Source: Roseateles chitinivorans (GTDB taxonomy: Bacteria > Pseudomonadota > Gammaproteobacteria > Burkholderiales > Burkholderiaceae_C). Taken from it: a stretch of DNA of 64,000 bases. Every line of letters begins with the position of its first letter. Positions within the stretch are counted from its first letter, which is position 1. Positions 8,503 to 18,204 of the stretch are shown here, piece by piece. The translations under genes and the position numbers were made by a program. Where the stretch lies: NCBI RefSeq assembly GCF_002761755.1, contig NZ_PEOG01000019.1, positions 1 through 64,000 on the forward strand. Reading direction: 5' to 3'. Below the pieces are notes generated by a model. That model did not search any database and was not told where the DNA came from. It saw nothing but the letters and a program-made list of their open reading frames with translations.

Positions 8503-9081
8503 CTAGCGAGGTGTTTCGGCCTCGCCGCGTCTGGGCAGGGGCTGGAGCGCGCCGTCGCCCACCATCGCCGGTGCCTTCTTGCCAGGCTTGGTCGTCGGCT
8601 TCGGCGGCAGCGACGGTTCCGGCGACTTCGGCAGCTTGGGCTTCTTCTTCGGCGGCTGCTTCGGATCCTTGGGCTTGGGCTTCTTCGGATCGGCGGGCTT
8701 GGACGGGCGTGTCGACGCCTTCGGGGGCCGGGGCGAGACCGAGCCGTCGATGCCGGCGGCGGCGGGCGGTGGCGATTGCGCCGCCAGACGGTCGCGCTCG
8801 CGTTGTCGCGAGGCGAGTTCGCTCGCCTCGTCGGCCGCGCGCTTGCGGGCGGCGGCGGCTTCCTTCGGATCGACGCGGTCCTGCGGCAGGTCGATCGCCT
8901 GCGACGGGCCCTCGGGGCAGGGGCTGTCGCGCAGGTCCAGTCCCTGCGGGCCGCAGCGGTAGTAGCCGAAGGTGCGTTCCTGCGTCGGCTTGGGTTTGGC
9001 GCTCTCTTGCTGCGCGTGCGCCGCGCCGAACATGAGGACCAGCACAACAGTCGTCAGGATCGAGGCGGCGCGCGTCGGCAT
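8503..9081 (-). CDS. Secreted DUF4124-like protein with Lys/Pro-rich tail
   Basis: A 192-residue protein with an N-terminal signal peptide (about residues 1-23, ending AAHAQ). A small domain follows with two cysteines in the DUF4124-like arrangement YYRCGPQGLDLRDSPCPEG. The middle part is charged and helical (DPKEAAAARKRAADEASEL). The C-terminal half is low-complexity and rich in Lys and Pro, with a basic character that could bind cell wall or nucleic acid. It starts one base after the pth stop. No function is known for this type of protein; the family assignment is by eye. Confidence 0.7.
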   Translation of the reverse strand: MPTRAASILTTVVLVLMFGAAHAQQESAKPKPTQERTFGYYRCGPQGLDLRDSPCPEGPSQAIDLPQDRVDPKEAAAARKRAADEASELASRQRERDRLAAQSPPPAAAGIDGSVSPRPPKASTRPSKPADPKKPKPKDPKQPPKKKPKLPKSPEPSLPPKPTTKPGKKAPAMVGDGALQPLPRRGEAETPR

Positions 9082-9082
9082 G

Positions 9083-9823
9083 TCAGGCTCCGGAGGTCGG
9101 GGGAACGGGATCGGGAATGGAGGGAGCGGGCGTCGCCGGCGTGGCGGCGGCCGACGCCCCCACCGGTGCGGCGCCTGTTGGAACGCCTGTGGGGGTGCCC
9201 GGTTTTGGCGGCAGGTGGGCGGGGCGGGGCGGCTTCGGTCTGGGCGGCTTGGCGTGCAGCAGCGCCACGGCCTTGGCCATGTCGCCGGCGGTCATCAGCT
9301 TGAAGGCTTCGAAGGACTTGGCGATGCAGTCCTCCACCGCCTGGCGTTCCGCCAGCGGCGGCTTGCGCAGCACATAACCGGCGACCTCGCCCTTGTGGCC
9401 CGGATGGCCGATGCCCAGCCGCAGGCGCCAGAAGTTCGCGCTGCCCAGCTGGGCCTGCATGTCCTTCAGGCCGTTGTGGCCGGCATTGCCGCCGCCCTGC
9501 TTGAGCTTGAGCTCGCCCGGCGCGATCTCGAGTTCGTCGTGGATCGCGAGGATCTCCTCGGGCGCGATCTTGAAGAAGCGCGCCAGCGCCGCCACCGACT
9601 TGCCGGAGAGATTCATGTAGGTCATCGGCTGCAGCAGCCAGATCGGACCGGCAGCGCCCGGCGCGTCGTTGACCCGCGCGACCAGGCCGAAGTACTTGGT
9701 GTCCAGCTGCGGCGTGACCTTGAGACCGCGCGCCAGCGCGTCGATCCACCAGAACCCGGCGTTGTGCCGGGTGTCTTCATATTCGGGGCCGGGATTGCCC
9801 AGGCCGACAAAGAGACGAATCAT
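9083..9823 (-). CDS. pth: Peptidyl-tRNA hydrolase
   Basis: It recycles peptidyl-tRNA released prematurely from ribosomes. The family start ([24 protein letters not shown]) contains the conserved Asn and the catalytic His of RHNAGF. Downstream motifs include [36 protein letters not shown] and [10 protein letters not shown]. At 246 residues it is longer than the usual 190-200 because of a Pro/Ala-rich tail (about residues 190-246). It lies downstream of rplY, separated by a hairpin terminator, as in many Burkholderiales. Confidence 0.95.
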   Translation of the reverse strand: MIRLFVGLGNPGPEYEDTRHNAGFWWIDALARGLKVTPQLDTKYFGLVARVNDAPGAAGPIWLLQPMTYMNLSGKSVAALARFFKIAPEEILAIHDELEIAPGELKLKQGGGNAGHNGLKDMQAQLGSANFWRLRLGIGHPGHKGEVAGYVLRKPPLAERQAVEDCIAKSFEAFKLMTAGDMAKAVALLHAKPPRPKPPRPAHLPPKPGTPTGVPTGAAPVGASAAATPATPAPSIPDPVPPTSGA

Positions 9824-9855
9824 GGGTCGGGATTATCAGCGTCGAGCCCAAATGC

Positions 9856-9881
9856 AGAAGGCCCCGCGAGCGGGGCCTTCT
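9856..9881 (-). terminator. Terminator-like hairpin after rplY
   Basis: A perfect 12-bp stem (AGAAGGCCCCGC / GCGGGGCCTTCT) with a 2-nt loop lies between the rplY stop and the pth start. It lacks a strong T-run on the minus strand, so termination may be partial. Confidence 0.65.
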
Positions 9882-9935
9882 TCGGGGCGATGGACATGCG
9901 CCTCGTCAGGTGCGTGTCCGTCGCAGAGGAAGAAA

Positions 9936-10553
9936 TTACTTCTTCTTCTTTTTCTTGTCGTCCGCGGCCGGAGCGGCGGCCACCACGATCTCTTCCACGA
10001 CCGGGGGCACCGGGGTGGCGACGACCGGGTTCGGCTTGCCGTGCGTGACGACCTTGATGTGATCGGCCAGCTTCAGGTCGTTCACATGGATCGAATGACC
10101 CATCGTCAGGTTGCTCAGGTCCACCTCGATGAACTCGGGCAGCTGTTGCGCCAGGCAGGTGATTTCCAGCTGGGTCAGCACGTGGTTCACGGTGCCCTTG
10201 TCGGTCTTGACGGCCGGCGACTCGGCTTCACCGACGAAGTGCAGCGGCACCTTCTTGGTGATGCGGGTCGTGGCGTCGACGCGCTGGAAGTCCACGTGCA
10301 GCACTTGCTGCTTGTACGGGTGCATCTGGAAGTCACGCAGCAGCACTTGCGTGGTCTTGCCGTCCACTTCCATGTCGAGGATGGAGCTGTGGAAAGCTTC
10401 CTTCTTCATGGCGTGGTACAGCGCGTTGTGATCCAGCTCGACCAGGGCCGGCTCGCCGGCACCGTAGACAATGCCGGGCACCTTGCCGGCGAAACGCAGG
10501 CGGCGGCTCGCTCCGGTCCCCTGCTGCTTGCGCTCGAAAGCGACGAATTTCAT
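9936..10553 (-). CDS. rplY: 50S ribosomal protein L25/general stress protein Ctc
   Basis: A 205-residue long-form L25 that binds 5S rRNA. The N-terminal L25 domain begins [20 protein letters not shown] and the C-terminal TL5/CTC-type beta domain contains [15 protein letters not shown]. The ATG at 10553 is preferred over one four codons upstream because GGAG sits seven bases before it and the family begins MKF. The extreme C-terminus is a run of six lysines. It lies between prs and pth in the order usual for betaproteobacteria. Confidence 0.93.
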   Translation of the reverse strand: MKFVAFERKQQGTGASRRLRFAGKVPGIVYGAGEPALVELDHNALYHAMKKEAFHSSILDMEVDGKTTQVLLRDFQMHPYKQQVLHVDFQRVDATTRITKKVPLHFVGEAESPAVKTDKGTVNHVLTQLEITCLAQQLPEFIEVDLSNLTMGHSIHVNDLKLADHIKVVTHGKPNPVVATPVPPVVEEIVVAAAPAADDKKKKKK

Positions 10554-10628
10554 ATCTGACTCCAAAGTGACGGAGCACCCCCATGGCGCTCCGGTTGAAG
10601 GCCCCGCGACCAGGCACCTTCACGAAAC

Positions 10629-10654
10629 GGCCGCTGTCCTTGCGAACAGCGGCC
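10629..10654 (-). terminator. Hairpin terminator after prs
   Basis: A 9-bp stem (GGCCGCTGT / ACAGCGGCC) with an 8-nt loop is followed on the minus strand by GTTTCG. It lies between the prs stop and the rplY start and may limit read-through. Confidence 0.6.
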
Positions 10655-10669
10655 GGAACTGCAATGCGA

Positions 10670-11632
10670 TCAGAAGTTGTTGTTCTGCTCGCTGAAGAGG
10701 GAGGTCACCGATTCACCGTCCGAAATGCGGCGGATGGTCTCGGCGAACAGGAAGGCGACCGACAGCTGGCGGATCTTGCCGCAGGCCTTGGCGGCTTCCG
10801 ACAGCGGGATCGTGTTGCTGATGACGACCTCGTCCAGGTGCGAACCGGCGATGCGCTCGATCGCGGGGCCCGACAGGATCGGGTGCGTGCAGTAGGCGAA
10901 GACGCTCTTGGCGCCGCGGTCCTTCAGCACTTCGGCGGCCTTCACCAGCGTGCCGGCCGTGTCGATCATGTCGTCCATGATCACGCAGTTGCGGCCGTCG
11001 ATCTCGCCGATGACATGCATCACTTCCGAGACGTTGGCGGCCGGGCGGCGCTTGTCGATGATCGCCAGGTCGCAGCCCAGCTGCTTGGCCAGCGCACGGG
11101 CGCGCACCACGCCGCCGACGTCGGGGCTGACCACCACCAGGTCGCTGTAGTTGCGGGCCTTCAGGTCCGACAGCAGCACCGGCGAGGCGTAGATGTTGTC
11201 GACGGGAATGTCGAAGAAGCCCTGGATCTGGTCCGCGTGCAGGTCCATCGTCAGGACGCGCTCGACGCCGACGGTCTCCAGCAGGTTGGCCACGACCTTG
11301 GCCGAGATCGGCACGCGCGTCGACCGCGGGCGGCGGTCCTGGCGGGCGTAACCGAAGTAGGGGATCACGGCGGTGATGCGGCGCGCGCTGGCGCGCTTCA
11401 ACGCATCGACCATGATCAGGAGTTCCATCAGGTTCTCGTTCGTGGGTGCGCAGGTGGGCTGGATCACGAACACGTCGCGGGCGCGGACGTTCTGCTGGAT
11501 CTCGACCGTCACTTCACCGTCGGAAAAACGACCAACCACGGCCTTGCCGAGCTCGAGGCCCAGATGCGAGGCGATTTCCTTGGAGAGGGACGGGTTAGCG
11601 TTACCCGTGAAGAGGACGGTATTGAGCAGCAC
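10670..11632 (-). CDS. prs: Ribose-phosphate pyrophosphokinase
   Basis: A 320-residue class I PRPP synthetase that makes 5-phosphoribosyl 1-diphosphate from ribose 5-phosphate and ATP. Conserved segments are [31 protein letters not shown] (ATP site), [17 protein letters not shown] and the PRPP loop [13 protein letters not shown]. Length and sequence are canonical. It lies directly downstream of tRNA-Gln and ispE, as expected for this group. Confidence 0.97.
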   Translation of the reverse strand: MLLNTVLFTGNANPSLSKEIASHLGLELGKAVVGRFSDGEVTVEIQQNVRARDVFVIQPTCAPTNENLMELLIMVDALKRASARRITAVIPYFGYARQDRRPRSTRVPISAKVVANLLETVGVERVLTMDLHADQIQGFFDIPVDNIYASPVLLSDLKARNYSDLVVVSPDVGGVVRARALAKQLGCDLAIIDKRRPAANVSEVMHVIGEIDGRNCVIMDDMIDTAGTLVKAAEVLKDRGAKSVFAYCTHPILSGPAIERIAGSHLDEVVISNTIPLSEAAKACGKIRQLSVAFLFAETIRRISDGESVTSLFSEQNNNF

Positions 11633-11699
11633 GACGGGCCATCCTTAGATTTATGGCCCGGTGGCCAACCCAGCGGGTCCCGGATTGAAACTGAGAATT

Positions 11700-11776
11700 T
11701 GGCAGGGGAGGAAGGACTCGAACCCTCGCATGTCGGAATCAAAATCCGATGCCTTAACCAACTTGGCGACTCCCCT
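11700..11776 (-). tRNA. tRNA-Gln (TTG)
   Basis: A cloverleaf can be drawn: acceptor AGGGGAG/CTCCCCT, D arm, an anticodon stem with loop TTTTGAT (anticodon TTG), a TPsiC arm GGTTCGAGTCC, discriminator G and an encoded CCA at 11702-11700. It sits between ispE and prs, a position conserved in Burkholderiales. Confidence 0.95.
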
Positions 11777-11814
11777 ACACCGGACATTGTTCGAGGAACA
11801 ACACCCTACAACCT

Positions 11815-12909
11815 TCAGTCTTCCGCCCAGCCCCGCAAAGGGTGGACCGACAGACTGCGACACATCCTTCCGACCCAACCGTCCGGGAGTTCCTGGAACT
11901 CGCCTTCCGGTGTCGCCTTGAGATTGCTCTCCAGGCCGGTGACCGTGTCCTTTTCCTGCGCCGCGTTTTGCACTGCTGTTTGCGTTGCAATTCGCGAGGG
12001 CCGAACTATAGCAAAAACTGCACTGCCTGAACCCGTCATCCGAGAATTTTCGTAGCGGGTTTGCAACCACTCAAGCGCTGTCGATACTTCGCGACTGGCA
12101 GCTTCCGCGGGAGGTTGCAGATCATTTCTGCCCCAACCTTCGTACAACTGCTGCACGAGTATTTCTTGCATTTGGTGATCGCGGCAGATACTGCCTTTGC
12201 GTTCACCCGAGCTATTGGCTTCGTCGCTCGGAAAATCCGTTGCCGGACTGTCTTCGCTGCGTCTGCCGTTCGCTGCAGGAAAGCCCGCTACTATAGCCAC
12301 GCTTTCCGACCTTTGCAACAGCGGGCTCGAAAAAATTTCCTTGGTGCCAATGCTGGCCGCCGGCTTGACCACCGCCAGTCGCAGTTCGGGCACGTCCAGC
12401 GGGGTCAGGACCTCGCCAATGCCTTCGACGAAGGCATTGCGCCCGCCGACGAAGAACGGCACGTCCGCGCCCAGCTGAAGCGCGATCGGCAGCAGCCGCT
12501 GGCGCGACCAGTTCAAGCCCCACAGCCGATTCAGCGCCAGCAGCGTGCTGGCCGCGTCCGAGGAGCCGCCGCCCATGCCCGCCCCCGAGGGCAGGCGCTT
12601 CTCGATGTGGATGTCGGCGCCGAAGCCGCAACCGCTGGCCTGCTGCAGCGCACGCGCGGCGCGCAGGCAGAGATCGTCCGCCGGCAGCGCGTCGCCGCGA
12701 TCGTGGCGGTGCAGCGCGCCGTCGTCGCGGCGGTCGAAGTGCAGCGTGTCGGCCCAGTCGATCAGCACGAACAGCGATTGCAGCAGGTGATAGCCGTCCG
12801 GTCGCTTGCCCACCACATGCAGGAAGAGGTTGAGCTTGGCCGGCGCCGGCACGTCGTAGAGCGCCTTCAAGGGCGCGGCGGGGGAAATCGGGGTCATGGG
12901 CGTCGACAT
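11815..12909 (-). CDS. ispE: 4-diphosphocytidyl-2-C-methyl-D-erythritol kinase
   Basis: A GHMP kinase of the MEP isoprenoid pathway. The N-terminal catalytic Lys region is PAPAKLNLFLHVVGKRPDGYH, the ATP loop is PSGAGMGGGSSDAAST, and the late glycine motif is RMTGSGSAVFA. At 364 residues it is about 60-80 longer than usual. Extra sequence (about residues 195-245) lies between the conserved IGTKEIF and GRNDLQP motifs and is encoded by DNA visibly poorer in GC (about 12060-12320) than the rest. All catalytic motifs remain, so the enzyme is probably active. It precedes tRNA-Gln and prs. Confidence 0.93.
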   Translation of the reverse strand: MSTPMTPISPAAPLKALYDVPAPAKLNLFLHVVGKRPDGYHLLQSLFVLIDWADTLHFDRRDDGALHRHDRGDALPADDLCLRAARALQQASGCGFGADIHIEKRLPSGAGMGGGSSDAASTLLALNRLWGLNWSRQRLLPIALQLGADVPFFVGGRNAFVEGIGEVLTPLDVPELRLAVVKPAASIGTKEIFSSPLLQRSESVAIVAGFPAANGRRSEDSPATDFPSDEANSSGERKGSICRDHQMQEILVQQLYEGWGRNDLQPPAEAASREVSTALEWLQTRYENSRMTGSGSAVFAIVRPSRIATQTAVQNAAQEKDTVTGLESNLKATPEGEFQELPDGWVGRMCRSLSVHPLRGWAED

Positions 12910-13020
12910 GGCGGCGCAGTATGCCGCCGAGTATTCAAGGGCCGCACGTGCGATTAACGAGCCGCGCGCGATTCCCTCGTGAAAAGTGCTCGAAAAATAC
13001 CCTGGCGCGACGCCGGGATA

Positions 13021-13605
13021 TCACGGCGTGACCGGCGCGTCGAGTTTCAGGCGCAGCGTCGCCAGCGGTTCGGATCCATTCGGATTGAGCCGCTGGGCGG
13101 AGATCAGCTGGTCGCCGAAGCGACGCAGATCCACCTGCCAGCCCAGTTGCTGGAAGCCGGTGCCGTCGGCCGCCCGGGAGGGGGCCTGCGGCCAAGGCCG
13201 GCCGCGCAGCCAGTCGAACAGCGCCTGCAGCGGCAGCGTCTCGCCGAGCAGTTCCTGCGTCAGCGCGTCGATGTCGTCATAGGCCCGGTCGCCGTCGGGC
13301 GTCTTGACCCAGGCGGATCCGGGTTGCCACGACACCCGCGCGACCAGGCTGCCCATCGGCGTGCTCATCTCGAGCTGGCCGCGGCGCGGGTCGCCGAGCA
13401 GCTCGAAGCTGGCGTTGACGTTCTGCCCGCGCGGCTGGCCGCCGGGGCCGGCCGGAACGATCAGCCCGAATTTGCCGGTCAGGCGCGGTGCCTGGGCGAG
13501 CGCTGCGGCATCGCCGCCGGAGGCCTTGGGCACCGAACTGCAGCCGGCCAGCGTCGTCGTCCCGAGGACGGCCAGCGCGCCGAACTGGAATTGCCGCCGC
13601 CGCAT
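13021..13605 (-). CDS. lolB: Outer-membrane lipoprotein insertion factor LolB
   Basis: A 194-residue lipoprotein with lipobox LAGC at residues 19-22. The mature part has LolB-like features (LTGKFGLIVPAG, GSLVARVSW, TQELLGETLPLQALFDWLRGRPW). LolB accepts lipoproteins from LolA and inserts them into the outer membrane. The start at 13605 shares a base with the stop of the upstream TPR gene (TGATG), a coupling typical for the lolB locus of betaproteobacteria, upstream of ispE. Confidence 0.88.
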   Translation of the reverse strand: MRRRQFQFGALAVLGTTTLAGCSSVPKASGGDAAALAQAPRLTGKFGLIVPAGPGGQPRGQNVNASFELLGDPRRGQLEMSTPMGSLVARVSWQPGSAWVKTPDGDRAYDDIDALTQELLGETLPLQALFDWLRGRPWPQAPSRAADGTGFQQLGWQVDLRRFGDQLISAQRLNPNGSEPLATLRLKLDAPVTP

Positions 13606-15419
13606 CAGGGACGGACCTGCAGGCGTTGCATCACCGACTGCAGCGCCTCGTTGCGCGGATCGCGTCTGGCAGCGTCGGCGAAGACGCGACGCGCCTCGTC
13701 CTGCTGGCCGGCGGCCCAGAGCACCTCGCCGAGGTGGGCGGCGATCTCCGCGTCGGGGCGCGAGCCGTAGGCCTGGCGCAGCAGCCGCTCCGCCTCGCCC
13801 AGCCGTCCGAGGCGGAATTCCACCCAGCCCATGCTGTCGACGATGAAGGGCTCGCCCGGCGCGAAGCTCAGCGCCTTGGAGATCAGGTCACGCGCCTCCT
13901 GCAGCCGCTCGTTGCGATCGGCCAGCGAGTAGCCGAGGGCGTTGTACGCGTGGTAATGCTGGGGTTTGAGCTGGATCACCTTCTGCAGCAGCGCTTCCAT
14001 CTCCTGCGCCCGGCCGAGCTTCTCGGCCATCATCGACTGCTCGTAGATCAGGTCCGCATCCTCCGGCGCCTGCTTGATCGCCTGGCCGAGCAGGTCGTAG
14101 GCGGCCTGCCATTGCTTGTTCTCGCGCAGCAGCTGGGACTCGGCCAGCACGCGGGCGCGGCGGTCCTGGTCGCGATCGGCGGGCAGCTGCCGCAGCAACT
14201 CGCGACCCTCGTCGATCCGGCCCTGGCGCGCCAGCAGCGAGGCGCGGCGGTAGGCGATGTCCAGGTTGCCCGGTGCGGCCTCGATGCCGGCCAGGCGCTT
14301 CTCGGCGGTCTTGAAGTCGCCGCGCATCTCGGCGGCCTGGGCCAGCAGCAACTGGCCCTGCAGGTGGGCTTCCTTGTCGGCCTTGTCCAGGCCGGCCGCC
14401 GCGATCGCACGCTCGGCCAGCGACGATGACGCGCCGCCGGGCTTGTCCACCAGCTTCAGGTAGCGCTGCAGCGCCGTCTCGGCCGCGTCGGGATGCTGCA
14501 GGTCCAGCTCCAGCGCGCCCAGCGCCAGCCAATGGGATGCGTCGTCGGGCGACTCCTGCGTCAGCACCCGGAACTCGCGCGCCGCGTCGCCGGGCCGCTG
14601 GGCACGGGCCAGCGCGCGGGCATAGGCCAGGCGCAGCGCCTGCTTGTCGGGCTTGGCCTGCAACTCGGCGGTGACCAGCGCCTCGGCCTCGGGGCGGCGC
14701 GGCAGCAGCTCCAGCGCCATCAGCAGCGGTTCCTCGCGCTCGGGGAAGTCCTTGGCGGCGGCGCGGACGTGGATCAGCGCGGTCTCGTAGCGGTCGGCGT
14801 TCTTGGCGAGCAGAGCCAGCACCAGCAGCGAGGCGAAGCGCGTCTCCGGCTTCGCGGCGGTCTCGCGCAGCAGCGGCTCGAAGGCCTCCTGCACCCGCGC
14901 CGGTTCCGGGCTGCGCTGGAACAGCCCCGGCAGCGCCGCGATCAGCGGGCCGCGGCCGTCGGCCGGCGTCAGCGCGAGCAGGGAGCGCAGCACCGGCGGG
15001 ATCTCGGCCGGGCGGTTCAGCAGCGCGAGCAGCTGGATCTGCGTGCGGTGCGCCTCCAGCGAGGTCGGCAGCGCCTCGCGCCAGGCGCGGGCGGCGATGG
15101 CGGCCTGGTCGCCGGCGCGCGACTGCAGCGCGATCTGGACGACGCGGCGGAACAGCTCCTCGTCGTTGCTGCGGCGGGCGGCGTCGAGCAGCACCTGGTA
15201 GGCGACGCCGGGCTGGCCGCCCTGGAGCTCGAGTTCGCCGATCAGCAGCTGATAGAACATCGGCGCGTCGAGGTCGGAATTGACGACCGGCGCCGAGGCG
15301 GCGGAGGCGGGCGCGTCGGCCGCGGCGGGCGTCTCCGGGGTCTGGGTCTGGGCTTGGGCGGCGCAGCTCAGGGCGAGGGCGGCGGAGAGCCACCAGCGGT
15401 GGCGCACGAGGGCGGGCAT
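13605..15419 (-). CDS. Secreted tetratricopeptide-repeat protein
   Basis: A 604-residue protein with a signal peptide (about residues 1-23) followed by Ala/Pro-rich sequence and then helical TPR-like repeats to the C-terminus. Examples are HYHAYNALGYSLADRNERLQ and AYGSRPDAEIAAHLGEVLWA. The start at 15419 is preferred over one 17 codons upstream because AGGAG lies just before it and it opens the signal peptide. Its coupling to lolB suggests an envelope role, perhaps as a scaffold in outer-membrane biogenesis, but no specific function is known. Confidence 0.85.
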   Translation of the reverse strand: MPALVRHRWWLSAALALSCAAQAQTQTPETPAAADAPASAASAPVVNSDLDAPMFYQLLIGELELQGGQPGVAYQVLLDAARRSNDEELFRRVVQIALQSRAGDQAAIAARAWREALPTSLEAHRTQIQLLALLNRPAEIPPVLRSLLALTPADGRGPLIAALPGLFQRSPEPARVQEAFEPLLRETAAKPETRFASLLVLALLAKNADRYETALIHVRAAAKDFPEREEPLLMALELLPRRPEAEALVTAELQAKPDKQALRLAYARALARAQRPGDAAREFRVLTQESPDDASHWLALGALELDLQHPDAAETALQRYLKLVDKPGGASSSLAERAIAAAGLDKADKEAHLQGQLLLAQAAEMRGDFKTAEKRLAGIEAAPGNLDIAYRRASLLARQGRIDEGRELLRQLPADRDQDRRARVLAESQLLRENKQWQAAYDLLGQAIKQAPEDADLIYEQSMMAEKLGRAQEMEALLQKVIQLKPQHYHAYNALGYSLADRNERLQEARDLISKALSFAPGEPFIVDSMGWVEFRLGRLGEAERLLRQAYGSRPDAEIAAHLGEVLWAAGQQDEARRVFADAARRDPRNEALQSVMQRLQVRP

Positions 15420-15510
15420 GAGGAACTCCTGAACTGGGCGGGAAGGCCTGACGGGCAAGCCGCGGACCATTCTAGGGAAGCGGCGAAGACGCCGCGCCTA
15501 TGATTCCGGG

Positions 15511-16362
15511 ATGCCCGAGTTACCGGAAGTTGAAGTTACACGACGAAGTTTTGCGCCGGCCATCGCCGGCGCGCGCGTGCTGGATGTGCGGCTGGGAAAA
15601 CCGCTGCGCTGGCCGCTGGGCGTGGCGGCCGAACGGCTGGTGGGGCGGCGCGTCGGCGAGGCCCAGCGCCGCGGCAAGTACATCTGGCTGCCGCTGGTCG
15701 CGACGGCCGAGCAGCCCGGTCATCCGGAAGAGGTTGGCGGCGGCCTGTTGCTGCACCTGGGCATGTCGGGCTCGCTGGCCTTTCGCGAGCAGCCGCCGGC
15801 CGCCGGGCCGCACGACCACTTCGAGCTGGTCACCGACCGCGGCGTGTTGCGGCTGACCGATCCGCGGCGCTTCGGCGCGGTGGTCTGGTCGGACGGGCTG
15901 GAGGTCGAGCCGGCGGCGAAGCTGCTGGCCCGGATCGGGCTGGAGCCCTTCGACATCGAATTCCACGGCCCCTACCTGCATGAAGGCTTCCGCGGCCGGC
16001 GTGTCGCGGTGAAGCAGGCGATCCTGGCCGGGGACGTGGTCGTCGGCGCGGGCAACATCTATGCGTGCGAGGCGCTGTTCCTGGCGGGCGTCGACCCCCG
16101 GCTGCCGGCGGGCAAGCTGAGCCGGCCGCGCGCGGCGAAGCTGGCGGCGGCGCTGCGGCAGGTGCTCGGCGAGGCGCTCGAGGCCGGCGGCAGCACGCTG
16201 CGGGACTTCAAGGACGCGCACGGCGTGGCGGGCAGCTTCCAGATGCAGGCGCGTGTCTACGGTCGCGAAGGCGAACCCTGCCGGGCCTGCGGCACGCCGA
16301 TCCGGCGCATCGTGCAAGGGCAGCGCTCGACCTTCTTCTGTCCGGTCTGCCAGAAGCGATGA
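15511..16362 (+). CDS. mutM: Formamidopyrimidine-DNA glycosylase
   Basis: Bifunctional base-excision repair glycosylase/AP lyase for 8-oxoguanine. The protein starts with the catalytic MPELPEVE (Pro2, Glu3), has the beta-hairpin Lys region RGKYIWLPL, the helix-two-turn-helix with [14 protein letters not shown], and a C-terminal zinc finger (CRACG ... FFCPVCQK). At 283 residues it is canonical. Its stop overlaps the mutY start (ATGA), joining two GO-system repair genes in one transcript. Confidence 0.96.
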   Translation: MPELPEVEVTRRSFAPAIAGARVLDVRLGKPLRWPLGVAAERLVGRRVGEAQRRGKYIWLPLVATAEQPGHPEEVGGGLLLHLGMSGSLAFREQPPAAGPHDHFELVTDRGVLRLTDPRRFGAVVWSDGLEVEPAAKLLARIGLEPFDIEFHGPYLHEGFRGRRVAVKQAILAGDVVVGAGNIYACEALFLAGVDPRLPAGKLSRPRAAKLAAALRQVLGEALEAGGSTLRDFKDAHGVAGSFQMQARVYGREGEPCRACGTPIRRIVQGQRSTFFCPVCQKR

Positions 16363-17588
16363 AGCCGGGAACGCCCGCCCGGCCGAGCGCGAAGCCCGCC
16401 GTCAGCCGCCTTGGCGCCGACGCCGTGACGGACGCCGCGAGGGACCCCGTGAGAGACACCGCAAGAACGCCGACGCCGCCTTGTGACGACCCGCCAGCAA
16501 AGAAGCCCGCCTTGAGAAATCCCGATTCCCCGATGTCCGACGCCGACCTCGACGCCCGCGTGGCGGCGCTGCGCGGCGACTTCGCCCCGCGGCTGCTCGC
16601 CTGGCAGCGCCGCGAGGGACGGCACGACCTGCCGTGGCAGAACACGCGCGACCCGTACCGGGTGTGGCTGTCGGAAATCATGCTGCAGCAGACGCAGGTG
16701 ACGACGGTGCTGGGCTACTACAAGCGCTTCCTCGAGCGCTTCCCCGACGTGGCCGCGCTGGCGGCGGCGCCGAACGACGAGGTCATGGCGGCCTGGGCCG
16801 GGCTGGGCTACTACAGCCGGGCCCGCAACCTGCACAAGTGCGCGCAGGCGGTCGTCGAGCGCCATGGCGGCGCCTTCCCGCGCAGCGCCGCCGAACTGGC
16901 CGAGCTGCCCGGCATCGGGCGTTCGACGGCGGCGGCGATCGCGTCCTTCTGCTTCGGCGAGCGCGTGGCCATCCTCGATGGCAACGTCAAGCGCGTGCTG
17001 GGCCGGCTGCTGGCCTTCGACGGCGACCTGTCCTCGGCCGCGCAGGAGAAGCGCCTGTGGCGCCGGGCCGAGGCGCTGCTGCCGTCGTCGCCCGAGGACA
17101 TGCCCGCGTACACGCAAGGCCTGATGGACCTCGGCGCCAGCCTGTGCGCGACGCGCAGCCCGCAGTGCCTGCTGTGCCCGGTGGCGGCGCTGTGCACCGG
17201 GCTGGCGGAAGGCGAGCCCACCCGCTATCCGGTCAAGACGAAGAAGCTCAAGCGCGGCCAGCGGGAAAGCTGGTGGCTGTGGCTGGAGCACGAGGGCCGC
17301 GTCTGGCTGCAGCAGCGGCCGGCCGAGGGCGTCTGGGGCGGGCTCTGGACGCTGCCGCTGTTCGACGACGAGGCCGCGCTGACGGCCCAGAGCGCCGCGC
17401 TGGGCGTGGCGGCGCCGGAGCCGCTGCCGCGGGTCAAGCATGTGCTGACCCATTTCGATTGGCTGCTGCATCCGCGCCGGGCGCTGCTGCCGCGCGAGAC
17501 GCGGCCGGCGGGCGAGGGCGTGTGGGTCGCGCGCGAGCGGTTGGGCGAGTACGCGCTGCCGGCGCCGCTGAAGAAGCTGCTGGACTGA
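16359..17588 (+). CDS. mutY: A/G-specific adenine DNA glycosylase
   Basis: It removes adenine mispaired with 8-oxoguanine. Motifs are [21 protein letters not shown], the helix-hairpin-helix [12 protein letters not shown] with the following catalytic Asp region ([12 protein letters not shown]), a [4Fe-4S] cluster motif with four Cys ([17 protein letters not shown]) and a C-terminal NUDIX-like domain ([10 protein letters not shown]). I chose ATG 16359 because it overlaps the mutM stop, which gives 409 residues with a poorly conserved 58-residue N-terminus. The ATG at 16533 ([10 protein letters not shown]) would give the usual length and is a real alternative. Confidence 0.95.
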   Translation: MKPGTPARPSAKPAVSRLGADAVTDAARDPVRDTARTPTPPCDDPPAKKPALRNPDSPMSDADLDARVAALRGDFAPRLLAWQRREGRHDLPWQNTRDPYRVWLSEIMLQQTQVTTVLGYYKRFLERFPDVAALAAAPNDEVMAAWAGLGYYSRARNLHKCAQAVVERHGGAFPRSAAELAELPGIGRSTAAAIASFCFGERVAILDGNVKRVLGRLLAFDGDLSSAAQEKRLWRRAEALLPSSPEDMPAYTQGLMDLGASLCATRSPQCLLCPVAALCTGLAEGEPTRYPVKTKKLKRGQRESWWLWLEHEGRVWLQQRPAEGVWGGLWTLPLFDDEAALTAQSAALGVAAPEPLPRVKHVLTHFDWLLHPRRALLPRETRPAGEGVWVARERLGEYALPAPLKKLLD

Positions 17589-17808
17589 AGCGCGGCGCGC
17601 CGGGCCGGGGCAGGGCGGGCGGCGCGACCGGCGCCGAGGAGCGGGAGCGCGGCCGATCGGCGCCTCACCCGGCCGATCCGCGCCGCGGTTTCCGGGTCGG
17701 CCGCGGGGTTCCGCCGGTCCCTGACGGGCGCCGCTCCGTTATGCTCCCGCGATTGACAGAACGGGCCGCGAAAAGCCCGCGCACGCCACCACCGCATTCA
17801 GGGACACC

Positions 17809-18168
17809 ATGTCGAACGACGTCAAGCCGGGCCGGGCCGCGGCCCTCAAGAGCGCACTGGAATCGGCCTTCATCGCCGTGCTCGCCAGCGGCGTGTGCCT
17901 GTGGTTCCTGATCAGCGAGACGCAGGTGCCCGGAGAGGGGGATCCCGCCAAGCTGACCATGTTCGGCCTGGGCCTGTTCGCCGGCCTGTGCGCGCACTTC
18001 GCCTACATGGGCATCGCGCTCAAGCGCGCGGACCGCAATGTGGTCCTGTGGCTGCTCCTGATGCTGGTGCTGATGCCCTTCGCCTCGGTGGTGCTGGGCA
18101 TCCTGCTGTTCAACCAGGTGCAGGAGATGGAGCAGGGCCGCGAGGAGGGCGGGGCGAGCGCGGCGTAA
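17809..18168 (+). CDS. Small membrane protein of unknown function
   Basis: A 119-residue protein with three hydrophobic helices (about residues 17-35, 48-70 and 77-100) and a charged C-terminal tail rich in Glu and Gly. No signal peptide or catalytic motif is visible. It is transcribed alone after mutY, with a 220-bp gap that holds no other gene. I do not recognise the family. Confidence 0.7.
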   Translation: MSNDVKPGRAAALKSALESAFIAVLASGVCLWFLISETQVPGEGDPAKLTMFGLGLFAGLCAHFAYMGIALKRADRNVVLWLLLMLVLMPFASVVLGILLFNQVQEMEQGREEGGASAA

Positions 18169-18204
18169 GCCGGTCGCCCCCGCGCCATTCCGATTGAGCG
18201 CGGC

